Shown here piece after piece: positions 54,245 through 62,976 of a stretch of DNA of 64,000 nucleotides. A program made the position numbers and the translations under genes. Under the pieces are notes generated by a model. That model was given only the letters and a program-made list of their open reading frames with translations, did not search any database and had not been told where the DNA came from. The stretch comes from Saprospiraceae bacterium. Its GTDB lineage: Bacteria; Bacteroidota; Bacteroidia; Chitinophagales; Saprospiraceae. Numbering within the stretch: position 1 is the first letter of the stretch; each line of letters begins with the position of its first letter. The stretch lies in contig JADJWN010000005.1 in NCBI GenBank assembly GCA_016716335.1, positions 1 through 64,000 of the forward strand. The letters run 5' to 3'.

Positions 54245-55389
54245 ATGCCAGATACAATGACTCATCGGATGTGTGTAAGATGTGTGATGGATAGCACTGA
54301 TCCGGATATCACATTTGATTCAGATGGAGTGTGTTCACATTGTCACACTTATGACCAGACTTCCAAACGACTTTGGAAAAAAGGAGAAGAAGGCAGGATT
54401 ATTCTGGAAAAGCTTTTAGGACAAATAAAGAAAGAGGGCCAGGGTAAAAGATATGATGCAATTATAGGTCTTTCCGGGGGTACGGATAGTTCTTATCTGG
54501 CATATTTAGGACACAAATGGGGGTTGAGAATGCTTGCCGTTCATGTAGATGCCGGCTGGAATACTGAGATAGCAGTACAGAATATTGAGAATATCTGCAA
54601 TAAACTGAATATTGATCTGATCACTGAAGTTATTGATTGGACTGATATGCAGGCCATGCAAAGAGCCTTTTTCAGATCCAAAGTGGTCAATCAGGATATT
54701 CCTCAGGATCATGCATTTTTTGCCGCTCTCTACAAGTATTCCACAAAAAACAAAATCAAATATGTTTTAAATGGTTACAACATAGCATCAGAGTCCTGTC
54801 TTCCTTTGGCATGGCGGGGCAACAATGCAATGGATGTGACCCACATCAAAGCAATTTATGCTAAGTACGGCGACCGGCCACTGCGGCACTATCCCTTTTT
54901 ATCTGTATGGAAATTGAGGTTTTGGTACAGACTCACCAATGCGCTGACCATGGTCTCCCCTTTGAATCTGATAGATTACGATAAGTTGCGTGCACTGGAT
55001 GAGCTGAAATCTGCTGTTGGTTTTGTGGATTATGGCGGTAAGCATCACGAGTCCGTACTAACCAGATTTCAGCAACTGTATTTTCTTCCTACCATCTATG
55101 GTTATGAAAAAGAAAGGCACATCTGTCATCGCTCATTTTATCCGGACAATTATCCAGAGAGCAGGCCATAAAAGAGTTGGAAACGCCTCTCTATCCCAAT
55201 GAAGTCGAACTGAATAATGACATCGAATACTTTGTAAAAAAAATCGGGATTACCCGGTCTGAGTTTGATGCTGTGATGAGCAGTCCGCCTGACAGACATG
55301 AAAATTTTCCCAATGAGGACAATCTGAACAGAAGATTTGATCAGGTTTCGGAATTTTTAAGAAAACTGGTTTCGGGCAAACAACTATAA
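54245..55389 (+). CDS. wbpG: WbpG-like N-acetyl sugar amidotransferase, one frameshift
   Basis: The start at 54245 gives MPDTMTHRMCVRCVMD. Two Cys pairs (C10/C13 and C30/C33) form a probable zinc site, and IIGLSGGTDSSYLAYLG (77-82) is the PP-loop that adenylates the substrate. The C-terminal part is in another frame after the A run at 55107-55111; one more A restores GYEKRKAHLSSLILSGQLSREQAIKELETPLYPNEV and a 381-residue protein, the usual length. With HisH2 and HisF2 it converts the 3-acetamido group of a diacetamido-mannuronate to an acetamidino group, as in P. aeruginosa O-antigens. Confidence 0.88.
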
Positions 55390-55391
55390 AA

Positions 55392-56528
55392 TTGAAAATC
55401 CTCATTATATCCGGAGCATTTTTTCCTGAAAACTCTCCGAGATCTTTTCGTGCTACCGAATTGGTCAAGCAGTTTTGCAGGCAAGGCCATGAAGTAACTT
55501 ACATCGGCAGATATGATGAAAAATATCATAAGTCCTTAGCAGAAGAATATGGTTTCAGATTTGTGGATGCGGGGCCTAAAAAATGGAAAAACCTGAATAC
55601 AACCAACAACAGGTGGTACACCAGATTTTTTCACATCATCAATCGTACGCTTAACCTGCTTTTTGAATATCCGGATTTGCAATGGACTGCCGACGTAGTG
55701 CGGGTCCTCAAAAAAACAGATTTCCATGATTTGCTGATTTCCATCGCCGTACCCCATCCGATACACTGGGGTGTGGCATTGGCCCAGAGCCTGGGATACA
55801 GAAAAGCAGCTTTGTGGATAGCGGATTGTGGGGATTCCTATTATCTCAACAAATTGGTCAATTATCGTCCGCCTTTTTATTTCAGATATGTGGAGGCTTT
55901 TTGGTGTAAGAGAGCGGATTACATCAGCAATCCTATGGATGCAATGAAAGAAAACTTTCTGCCTCCTTTCAGACATAAATGTGTGGAAATCCCCCAGGGT
56001 TTCAAAATTGAGGAATCACTCCGGTATCTCAGGCCATACACCCCAAATCCACATCCTACCTTCGCATTCTCAGGTTCATTCATTCCGGGCACAAGGGACC
56101 CGAGGCCTTTTCTGGAATATTTAGTCAGTAAGGATTGGAATTTTACCTTTCACATTTTTACACGATTAAGACAATATGTAGAGCCCTATCTGGACAGGGC
56201 CGCAGGCAGAATAGTCATACATGATTATATCCCCAGAGAGGAATTGTTGTCATTTCAGAGTCAGATGGATTTTTTAGTCAATTTTACCTTCAATCCCGTC
56301 GAACAGGTACCTAGTAAGCTGATTGATTATCTCATTACCGGAAAACCGATTTTGAATATTGACCCGGTTTTGGATTATTCGCTGGTAGATGAATTTATGG
56401 CCGGAGATTACTCAAGAAAATTTGATAAACTCGATCCGGACAGATACAGGATTGAAAATGTTTGCAGCAGATTTCTGGAGCTCGCACAGAACAAAACTGA
56501 AAAGATTCCGGCAGTACATGGATCATAA
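55392..56528 (+). CDS. Glycosyltransferase (GT-B, family 4-like)
   Basis: The 378-residue protein begins at TTG with MKILIISGAFFPENSPRSFRATELVKQFCRQGHEVTYIGR, a GT-B N-terminal fold with the common donor-side opening. The C-terminal half has FSGSFIPGTRDPRPFLEYL, IVIHDYIPREELLSFQSQMDFLVNF and VPSKLIDYLITGKPILNID, which resembles the donor-binding region of family 4 enzymes. It adds one sugar to the lipid-linked repeat unit. It is the only clear glycosyltransferase in the visible part of the locus, so others must lie further right. Confidence 0.82.
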   Translation: MKILIISGAFFPENSPRSFRATELVKQFCRQGHEVTYIGRYDEKYHKSLAEEYGFRFVDAGPKKWKNLNTTNNRWYTRFFHIINRTLNLLFEYPDLQWTADVVRVLKKTDFHDLLISIAVPHPIHWGVALAQSLGYRKAALWIADCGDSYYLNKLVNYRPPFYFRYVEAFWCKRADYISNPMDAMKENFLPPFRHKCVEIPQGFKIEESLRYLRPYTPNPHPTFAFSGSFIPGTRDPRPFLEYLVSKDWNFTFHIFTRLRQYVEPYLDRAAGRIVIHDYIPREELLSFQSQMDFLVNFTFNPVEQVPSKLIDYLITGKPILNIDPVLDYSLVDEFMAGDYSRKFDKLDPDRYRIENVCSRFLELAQNKTEKIPAVHGS

Positions 56529-59037
56529 TAAAATAATTCACACGGCTTTTCTGCCTTTTGTAATGACTTGTATCATACTTGCAGTTCTTGTTCCGGGTTG
56601 TAAGTCCCGATCCAAAAAATTGTCCGGAAGGCACATGATGGAAAAAAATGATACCGTGTTTATTTCCGGTGTCAATGATCTGGGGATGAAAACATTCAGA
56701 TTTTCCGATAAAGTGCTGGTTTTTGCCGAAGATGCAATGTTGAAAAACGGAGTACTTGACGGTAAGAACGTCCGGATTATTGCCCCAGAGAGGAAAATAT
56801 TTGAAAATATAGTATGCACGGGAGACTGGAATATCAGGAATGCAAAGATGCAGTGGTTTACAGGAACAGATTTCAGCGATCCTGTTAGAAACTTTGAAGT
56901 ATTATGCCAGTATGCAAATATCAATGCTGAAATTTTTCTGGATGTACTTCTGCCTGTTGCAACCAAAAACAACAGAGATTATTTTGAAAATGCCCGAAAT
57001 CTCCGGATAAAATCCCACAAGCCCGAAAATGCAGGATTGATTCTCAGGACAAAACATGAAAATCTCTTTTTCAGCTACTTCAGAAGCAGCTCAGGATTAA
57101 ATCTATTATTTGAAAATATTTCCATAATCACTTCTGATTACCTCAGTGGAATACGGTCTGAAAAACCCTCTGAATATTTTTTAAGCGGTAGTTACTATCA
57201 GGAACAGTTCAATCCCACAGCAAAACCTTCTGTAGATAGTATCATTATACGCAATTGCATCATAAAAGGTAATGTAACTCTGGCAGTATATGGCAGTCAC
57301 AGTAAAAATCAAAGCCTCAGTGAATTTTCAGGTAGAAATAAAATCTCCAGACTCCTGATTGAAAACAGCACCTTTGATAATGTCAATTCAGCGTTTGGAT
57401 TTGCCAATATGGGGTATGATTCATTAATTATAAGAAATAATTCAGTCAGGAATTTTTCCGAAACTTTTCTTAATGTATCTGAAAGCGGATTGAATGACCT
57501 GTATTACGAACCATTGAGAAGAAACAAAAAATACGTCGAAATATCTGACAATATTTTTGAGAATGATAAGGCGGTATTTACACCGTCAGGGAGGACCCTC
57601 TCTCCTTGTATAATCAAAGGAGGATATGGAGATATGAATTTCGTGAGAAATACATTAAAAAATCTGATCAGTAATAATCCTGCATCCGATGTAAATACTA
57701 TGTACTACACCTGCGGACAGCCGGGCAGATGTGTGTTCAGTCATAATACTGTGACGGATGTGATAGGTCGGGGCAGCCGTGATTTGCCGGCCAGTATCAT
57801 CAAAGACAGAGGGGCAGAAAATCTGGTCATAGAAAACAATAAAATTACATTGTCACGGGAGGCTTTGGTAAAAAATGGGGTTTTGCGAAGTATCAATGAA
57901 GATATTACCCGCCTGACAGGTGACAGATTCTTGTGCACTTTTATTCAAATCGGCAATCAGGGTGGATTAACCAAATCCCTTATTGTACGCAATAATCAAG
58001 TCAGGGTTCCATTTTTAAATATGAGTACTGAAATTTATAATGTGGCTCACTTCGAATTTGAAAATAACCGGTTGGAAATCGGATGTTTTGCTCCCTCAGG
58101 CCAACAGATTTCTGTGAGCAGGGATTATGCTTTCCTCCTCGGAAGACAAAGGCTGGACCGGATACCCACCCGTCAGCCGGGCATTTTTTCGAGCATGAAT
58201 AATACTTTACAAATAGGCCATATTCCGGGAGGAGTTTTGGAGTATATATCCTTTCCTGATGGAGTACAGTCTGGCTCAGCCGGCAGTCCTGATACCAATC
58301 CCAATTATAGCCAGGCTTTGATTGGGGATACTTTTATTATCAAAAATACTACTGTACAGTTGTCAATGCCTGATGCAACAGAACATAATTATTCCCTCCA
58401 TATCGAGGGTGAAAAAAATTCGGTGATTGTCAATGATGGTACGGGAGCCAATCATCTCAGACCCAATGCCCAAAGTTATCAAAGTCATTTCAGGCTGTCT
58501 TCTTCTACCTCACCACCAAAAGATGAAAGCCCATTTGTTTTGATTGCCAACAGCAGGCAGATACTCGAAAGCGAAAAACATGACGGATCGGATATCAATC
58601 TCTTATCCTACACTTATCTCACCTCACTTTTCAATCTCGCCAATGAAGAAAATCTGATTTGTGTCTATGATATACAATGGAAGGACAAAAAAGGACAGAA
58701 AAATAACATGAGTTATTACTTTCTGCTTAATAATCAGGAACGTTCTATTTCCTTAGAAAATGAAAACGGCGGATTTATAACCATAGATCCTGCACAATAT
58801 AAAGCAATACCTGAACCCTTGAAGGCAGATTTTTTTGGCGGTACAAGATCATCATCCAATCCCACACCCAAATTCTATTATGGGGACAGACACTTGAGTA
58901 ATGCCCAATTAAAATTGGTTAATTGTGCAGACGTACAAAGCTACAGAGTCGAGCTCAATATCCACAAGGCAGGAAGAGGCAGGGCACGCCAGGCAGATAC
59001 CAGAAACAGAGTGGAGCAATTAAGAAAGAATCGGTGA
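56518..59037 (+). CDS. Lipoprotein with right-handed beta-helix repeats
   Basis: The ATG at 56518 (inside the end of the glycosyltransferase gene) gives MDHNKIIHTAFLPFVMTCIILAVLVPGC, a lipoprotein signal with lipobox VPGC. The 839-residue protein is dominated by short strands with N-ladder turns (SLIIRNNSV, NLVIENNKI, SLIVRNNQV), typical of pectate-lyase-like beta helices. The C-terminal ~200 residues are different, with a basic tail. Such folds bind or cleave acidic polysaccharides. A glycan-processing lyase, an epimerase or an anchor for the locus polymer is possible; active-site residues cannot be identified by eye. Confidence 0.75.
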   Translation: MDHNKIIHTAFLPFVMTCIILAVLVPGCKSRSKKLSGRHMMEKNDTVFISGVNDLGMKTFRFSDKVLVFAEDAMLKNGVLDGKNVRIIAPERKIFENIVCTGDWNIRNAKMQWFTGTDFSDPVRNFEVLCQYANINAEIFLDVLLPVATKNNRDYFENARNLRIKSHKPENAGLILRTKHENLFFSYFRSSSGLNLLFENISIITSDYLSGIRSEKPSEYFLSGSYYQEQFNPTAKPSVDSIIIRNCIIKGNVTLAVYGSHSKNQSLSEFSGRNKISRLLIENSTFDNVNSAFGFANMGYDSLIIRNNSVRNFSETFLNVSESGLNDLYYEPLRRNKKYVEISDNIFENDKAVFTPSGRTLSPCIIKGGYGDMNFVRNTLKNLISNNPASDVNTMYYTCGQPGRCVFSHNTVTDVIGRGSRDLPASIIKDRGAENLVIENNKITLSREALVKNGVLRSINEDITRLTGDRFLCTFIQIGNQGGLTKSLIVRNNQVRVPFLNMSTEIYNVAHFEFENNRLEIGCFAPSGQQISVSRDYAFLLGRQRLDRIPTRQPGIFSSMNNTLQIGHIPGGVLEYISFPDGVQSGSAGSPDTNPNYSQALIGDTFIIKNTTVQLSMPDATEHNYSLHIEGEKNSVIVNDGTGANHLRPNAQSYQSHFRLSSSTSPPKDESPFVLIANSRQILESEKHDGSDINLLSYTYLTSLFNLANEENLICVYDIQWKDKKGQKNNMSYYFLLNNQERSISLENENGGFITIDPAQYKAIPEPLKADFFGGTRSSSNPTPKFYYGDRHLSNAQLKLVNCADVQSYRVELNIHKAGRGRARQADTRNRVEQLRKNR

Positions 59038-59058
59038 TCTCATACTTAGAATTATAAG

Positions 59059-60297
59059 ATGTTACTGAAGACACAGGATTCGAAATTGAACCGGATATAT
59101 GCTTATATAGTATTTTTGGTCTGGCCTTTTCTCAGTGCCATATTGGCTGTATTCAATTACAGGGCTGCCTATGCTAAAAATATCGTGTGGCTGTTTTGTG
59201 CTTTTTTCGGATATACTTTTATTATCTCAGATGGAGAGATGGATGCCAACAGGTACAAACGATGGTTGGTGGAAATGCATAAAAGAGCAGACGAACCCTA
59301 TGCCAGGCTGTTGGTAGAGCCCTATAAAGATAAAGGTATCTATGCCGGCACTGATGTGTATTCCCATCTGATGACTCTGACTGTTTCGAGATTTACGGAT
59401 GACTTCCGGTTTTTTTTCGGCCTGATCGGGTTGATATTCGGATACTTTTATTCTCGAAATATCTTTATGGTACTTGCGCACATCAAGGAGAAGCGTTTGG
59501 TATTGCTTTCGGTGCTGTTGCTGATGACACTATTTCTCCTGATACCTTTCTGGAATATCAATGGTTACCGGTTTTACACCGCTGCCATGGTATTTTTATA
59601 CGGGGTACTTAAGATTATGCTGGAAAGAAAATACGGCTATTTTTGGGTCGCTCTTCTGTCACCGCTTGTGCATTTTTCATTTGCTGTACCGGTGCTTACT
59701 TTGCTGATTTATATCATAGTGGGAAACAGGGTCTGGATATACATGCTGGCTCTGGCAGGTTCATTATTCATGGTGGACCTTAATCCCAAGACCATCAATG
59801 AGAATGCAGACCTGGCACCCGTATTCATGCAGAACAAGGTCAAGGGTTATTCATCCGGAGATTACATTAAGTATTTACAGCGGATACAGACCGATATGAA
59901 CTGGTATGTACGGGGTCGTATGTATGCCATACAGTTTTGTATCTACAGCATGCTCATGGCCGCATTGATATTCCGAAGAAAATATCTCTCTGATATCAGA
60001 GCTCAAAGACTGCTGGCATATGGTACATTGCTGCTGGCGGTGGCCAATGTGGTATCCAGTGTGCCATCAATGGGTCGTTTTTTTACTATTGCAGCATTTG
60101 TGCTTGTAGCCTCTTATATACTGATGGTACAGCAGCGTCCGGAAGCTAAGATTTTCAGATATCTGGGGTATGTCTATTTTGTACCGGTTTTGATTTTTGC
60201 TATTGTGGAGATCCGTATTGGTTTTGATTTCATTGTATTAAATACTTTATTTTTAAATCCCCTGATTGCGCCTTTTTCCCTGATTCTCCTGCTTTGA
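59059..60297 (+). CDS. wzy: EpsG/Wzy-like polysaccharide polymerase
   Basis: The 412-residue inner-membrane protein has about ten hydrophobic segments. Diagnostic points for the EpsG family are the acidic early loop DGEMDANRYKRWLVEMHKRADEPYARLLVEPYKDKGIYAGTDVYSHLMTLTVSRFTDDFRFFFGLIGLIFGY and the GYRFYTAAMVFLYG...SPLVHFSFAVPVL block. It should link repeat units into the polymer in the periplasm, with Wzz controlling length. It is followed at once by a deacetylase-like gene. Confidence 0.83.
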   Translation: MLLKTQDSKLNRIYAYIVFLVWPFLSAILAVFNYRAAYAKNIVWLFCAFFGYTFIISDGEMDANRYKRWLVEMHKRADEPYARLLVEPYKDKGIYAGTDVYSHLMTLTVSRFTDDFRFFFGLIGLIFGYFYSRNIFMVLAHIKEKRLVLLSVLLLMTLFLLIPFWNINGYRFYTAAMVFLYGVLKIMLERKYGYFWVALLSPLVHFSFAVPVLTLLIYIIVGNRVWIYMLALAGSLFMVDLNPKTINENADLAPVFMQNKVKGYSSGDYIKYLQRIQTDMNWYVRGRMYAIQFCIYSMLMAALIFRRKYLSDIRAQRLLAYGTLLLAVANVVSSVPSMGRFFTIAAFVLVASYILMVQQRPEAKIFRYLGYVYFVPVLIFAIVEIRIGFDFIVLNTLFLNPLIAPFSLILLL

Positions 60298-60321
60298 TAG
60301 AATTTTTTAAATGGTAAGTGC

Positions 60322-61428
60322 ATGACTTTGCTTGAAAAGTTGTCATTGTCCTACACAAATTTCCGAAGCCAGCATTTTGAAAAAAAATATCTATTCATAG
60401 AGTCTGATGACTGGGGAATGGTACGCATGCCATCCAAAGAAACAAAGGACAAATTAATAAAAAAAGGCTACAAAATTGAACAATGTGCTTTCAACAGTTA
60501 TGACAGTGTGGAGACTGATCATGATGTGGAAATGCTGCTCGAAACATTGACTTCCGTAAAGGATAATGAAGGGAAGACCGGCATTATTTATTGCCAATAA
60601 CATTGTCTGCAATCCTGATTTTGATAAAATCCGGAATGATAATTTTGAAAATTATTATTTCGAAGTATTCACTGATACTTACAGGAAATATCCTGATTCA
60701 TCCAGAGTGCTGGAATTGTTCAGGAAAGGAGTGGAAGCAGGGGCAATCCTGCCGCAGTTTCATGGTCGTGAACATGTGCATGTCAACAGATGGCTGAAGC
60801 ATCTAAGAGGCAAGGATAAAAATTTTCTGGAAGCTTTTGAGAATGGAATGTTTACCCTTACCTATGGCAGGAATTCGAGTTGTAAATTGGAATGTCTTGA
60901 TGCCATGGCAATTTATGACGAAAGAGATGCACAATTTATTTCGCACAGTATCAGAGAAGGAATGGCTATATTCCGAAATATTTGGGGTTTTGACTCTCAC
61001 TCAGCCATTCCACCCTGTTATGTATGGGATGAAGAAGTGGAGAAAATTATGGCAAATCATGGAGTAAAGTTGATGCAATCAGGCAGAGCGCAATTGATAC
61101 CCGGTAATCATGGAGTCCGTCAGATACGAAGGTACACAGGGCAAAAAGTAAGAATGGTCTCATGTACAGTGTGCGTAATGTCTATTTCGAACCCGTCACC
61201 CGATTTGATTTTGATTGGGTTGATTCAGCCTTGTACCAGATAGATAATGCATTCAGATATGGTGCTCCTGCAATCGTAGGCAGCCACAGACTGAATTATA
61301 CCGGCAGGATTGATACAAAGGCCAGAGATTTTGGATTGAAAATGTTGAAAAAATTATTGATCTCTGCTTCCAGGAAATGGCCTGACATTGAGTTCATAAG
61401 TCCGATGCTTGGAAAGGATACACAATAA
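60322..61428 (+). CDS. Polysaccharide deacetylase-like protein of O-antigen loci, two frameshifts
   Basis: The protein begins MTLLEKLSLSYTNFRSQHFEKKYLFIESDDWGMVRMPSKE; ESDDWG resembles the first motif of carbohydrate deacetylases (paired Asp). Later HGREHVHVNRW offers metal-binding His, and IVGSHRLNYTG resembles a late motif. Two indels break the frame: one G too many at 60571-60573 and one A too few at 61143-61147. Joined, the frame is about 368 residues (ending EFISPMLGKDTQ). It probably removes an acyl group from a sugar of the repeat unit; this is by analogy with the family name only. Confidence 0.7.
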
Positions 61429-61635
61429 ACCGGTATTTTACTTATGTATATCAACGTTTATATCCTGAATGATTCGAAAACAGGGTAAAATACTCAAAAT
61501 TTTTTAGAATTATCTCTTGCTGATTCGTAATGAGTATTTTAAGTTATTTTGCAAATGCCTAATGAAAAATTGTGAGATTTAATTTAGCACAGAAATGCTC
61601 CATAAATTCGTTTTTTAAAGAATATTTCGAAAGTA

Positions 61636-62976
61636 ATGCTTAAAAAAGTAACAGATAAAGGATTCGTTTATATTAAGAAATTTTATGATGGAATTAATCC
61701 GGGCATTGATGATTTAGCTGGTGTATATAATAATTATGACCTGCTTTGCGAATCTATCGAAAATCTGATTAGCAATGAACTCAATAGTCAAAATTGTAAA
61801 GACAAAAAGATTTTTTTAAAGCCCAATTGGGTAAAACACTCCTCAAATCCACATGATGAACTTTGTTTAAGAACTCATGATCAGGTGGTTATTGCATTGA
61901 CGGAAATTTTATGCAGGTATCAGCCCGGTTTAATAATTATCGGAGATGCACCCATTCAAGGCTGTAAATGGGACCAAATGTTGAGCAAAACATTTTATAA
62001 CAGGATAATTGAATTATCCGAAAAATCTGGAGTTCCTGTCAGGATTAAAGACCTGCGCAGAAAAATAATGGATTTGTCCAAAGATAGTATGATCAGTGAA
62101 TCTCAGGGACTGGAAGATTTTGTAATAGTAGATGTTGGTAAGGCAAGTTATCTGGAGGAGGTGACAAAATCAGGAGAAAATCTTTTCAGGGTAACTCATT
62201 ATAATCCCGATAGATTTATGGAGTCACATAAGCCGGGTGTACATAAATATTGCATCACCAAAGAATTATTTGAGGCAGATATAGTGATATCCATACCGAA
62301 AATAAAAACACATGAAAAATCAGGCATTACCAATGCTTTGAAAAACATTGTAGGTCTGAACGGAGATAAGGATTTTTTGCCACACCACAGGATTGGCGGT
62401 ACCAACAATGGTGGAGATGCTTATCCCGGACACAATCCTGTGAGATATTGGGCTGAACTGCTATACGATAAGGCAAACAGAAGTTTAGGAAAAAAATCAT
62501 ACTGGTTATGGATTCGACTGGCTTCTTTAGTGTGGAAACTCTCTTTACCCGGTCCGACAGATAGGTTTGGTGCCGGCTGGTATGGCAATGATACTACCTG
62601 GAGGATGGTTATGGATTTGAATCTTGTGAGTATTTATGCATTATCAGATGGCACCATGTCTTCTCAACCGCAGCGATTGTTGTACAGTCTGTGTGATGGA
62701 ATTATTGGAGGCCAAAAGGATGGCCCCCTTTTCCCTGAGCCTTTACCATTAGGAATCTTAATGTTCACCAACGATAGTGCCTGGGCTGATATCAGTGCCG
62801 CGATATTGATGGGTATGGATATTTCGAAGTTGCCGTTATTACAGGCAGCCAGAGAATTTTCATCAGAGCGAAAAACAGACATTAAATTAAATGGTCAAAA
62901 AGTTGATTTGAATTATCTGAAATCTATTTCCATTACAGCACAGATGCCCGGCGGGTGGATAAATTATAAAAATTGA
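61636..62976 (+). CDS. DUF362-domain protein
   Basis: The 446-residue protein has the DUF362 pattern: KKIFLKPNWVKHSSNPHDELCLRTHDQVVIALTEILCRYQPGLIIIGDAPIQGCKWDQM, later DIVISIPKIKTHEKSGITNALKNIVGLNGDKDFLPHHRIGG and a C-terminal DGIIGGQKDGPLFPEPLPLGILMFTND. The biochemical function of the family is not established; no ferredoxin-type Cys clusters are visible, unlike some members. It is placed in a glycan locus directly before, and overlapping by a TTGA, an ATP-grasp gene, which suggests a joint modification step. Confidence 0.78.
   Translation: MLKKVTDKGFVYIKKFYDGINPGIDDLAGVYNNYDLLCESIENLISNELNSQNCKDKKIFLKPNWVKHSSNPHDELCLRTHDQVVIALTEILCRYQPGLIIIGDAPIQGCKWDQMLSKTFYNRIIELSEKSGVPVRIKDLRRKIMDLSKDSMISESQGLEDFVIVDVGKASYLEEVTKSGENLFRVTHYNPDRFMESHKPGVHKYCITKELFEADIVISIPKIKTHEKSGITNALKNIVGLNGDKDFLPHHRIGGTNNGGDAYPGHNPVRYWAELLYDKANRSLGKKSYWLWIRLASLVWKLSLPGPTDRFGAGWYGNDTTWRMVMDLNLVSIYALSDGTMSSQPQRLLYSLCDGIIGGQKDGPLFPEPLPLGILMFTNDSAWADISAAILMGMDISKLPLLQAAREFSSERKTDIKLNGQKVDLNYLKSISITAQMPGGWINYKN

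Noticed and set aside
55177..55389. A separate 70-codon gene after wbpG
   Set aside because: Its sequence continues the C-terminal domain of WbpG once the A run at 55107-55111 is lengthened by one.
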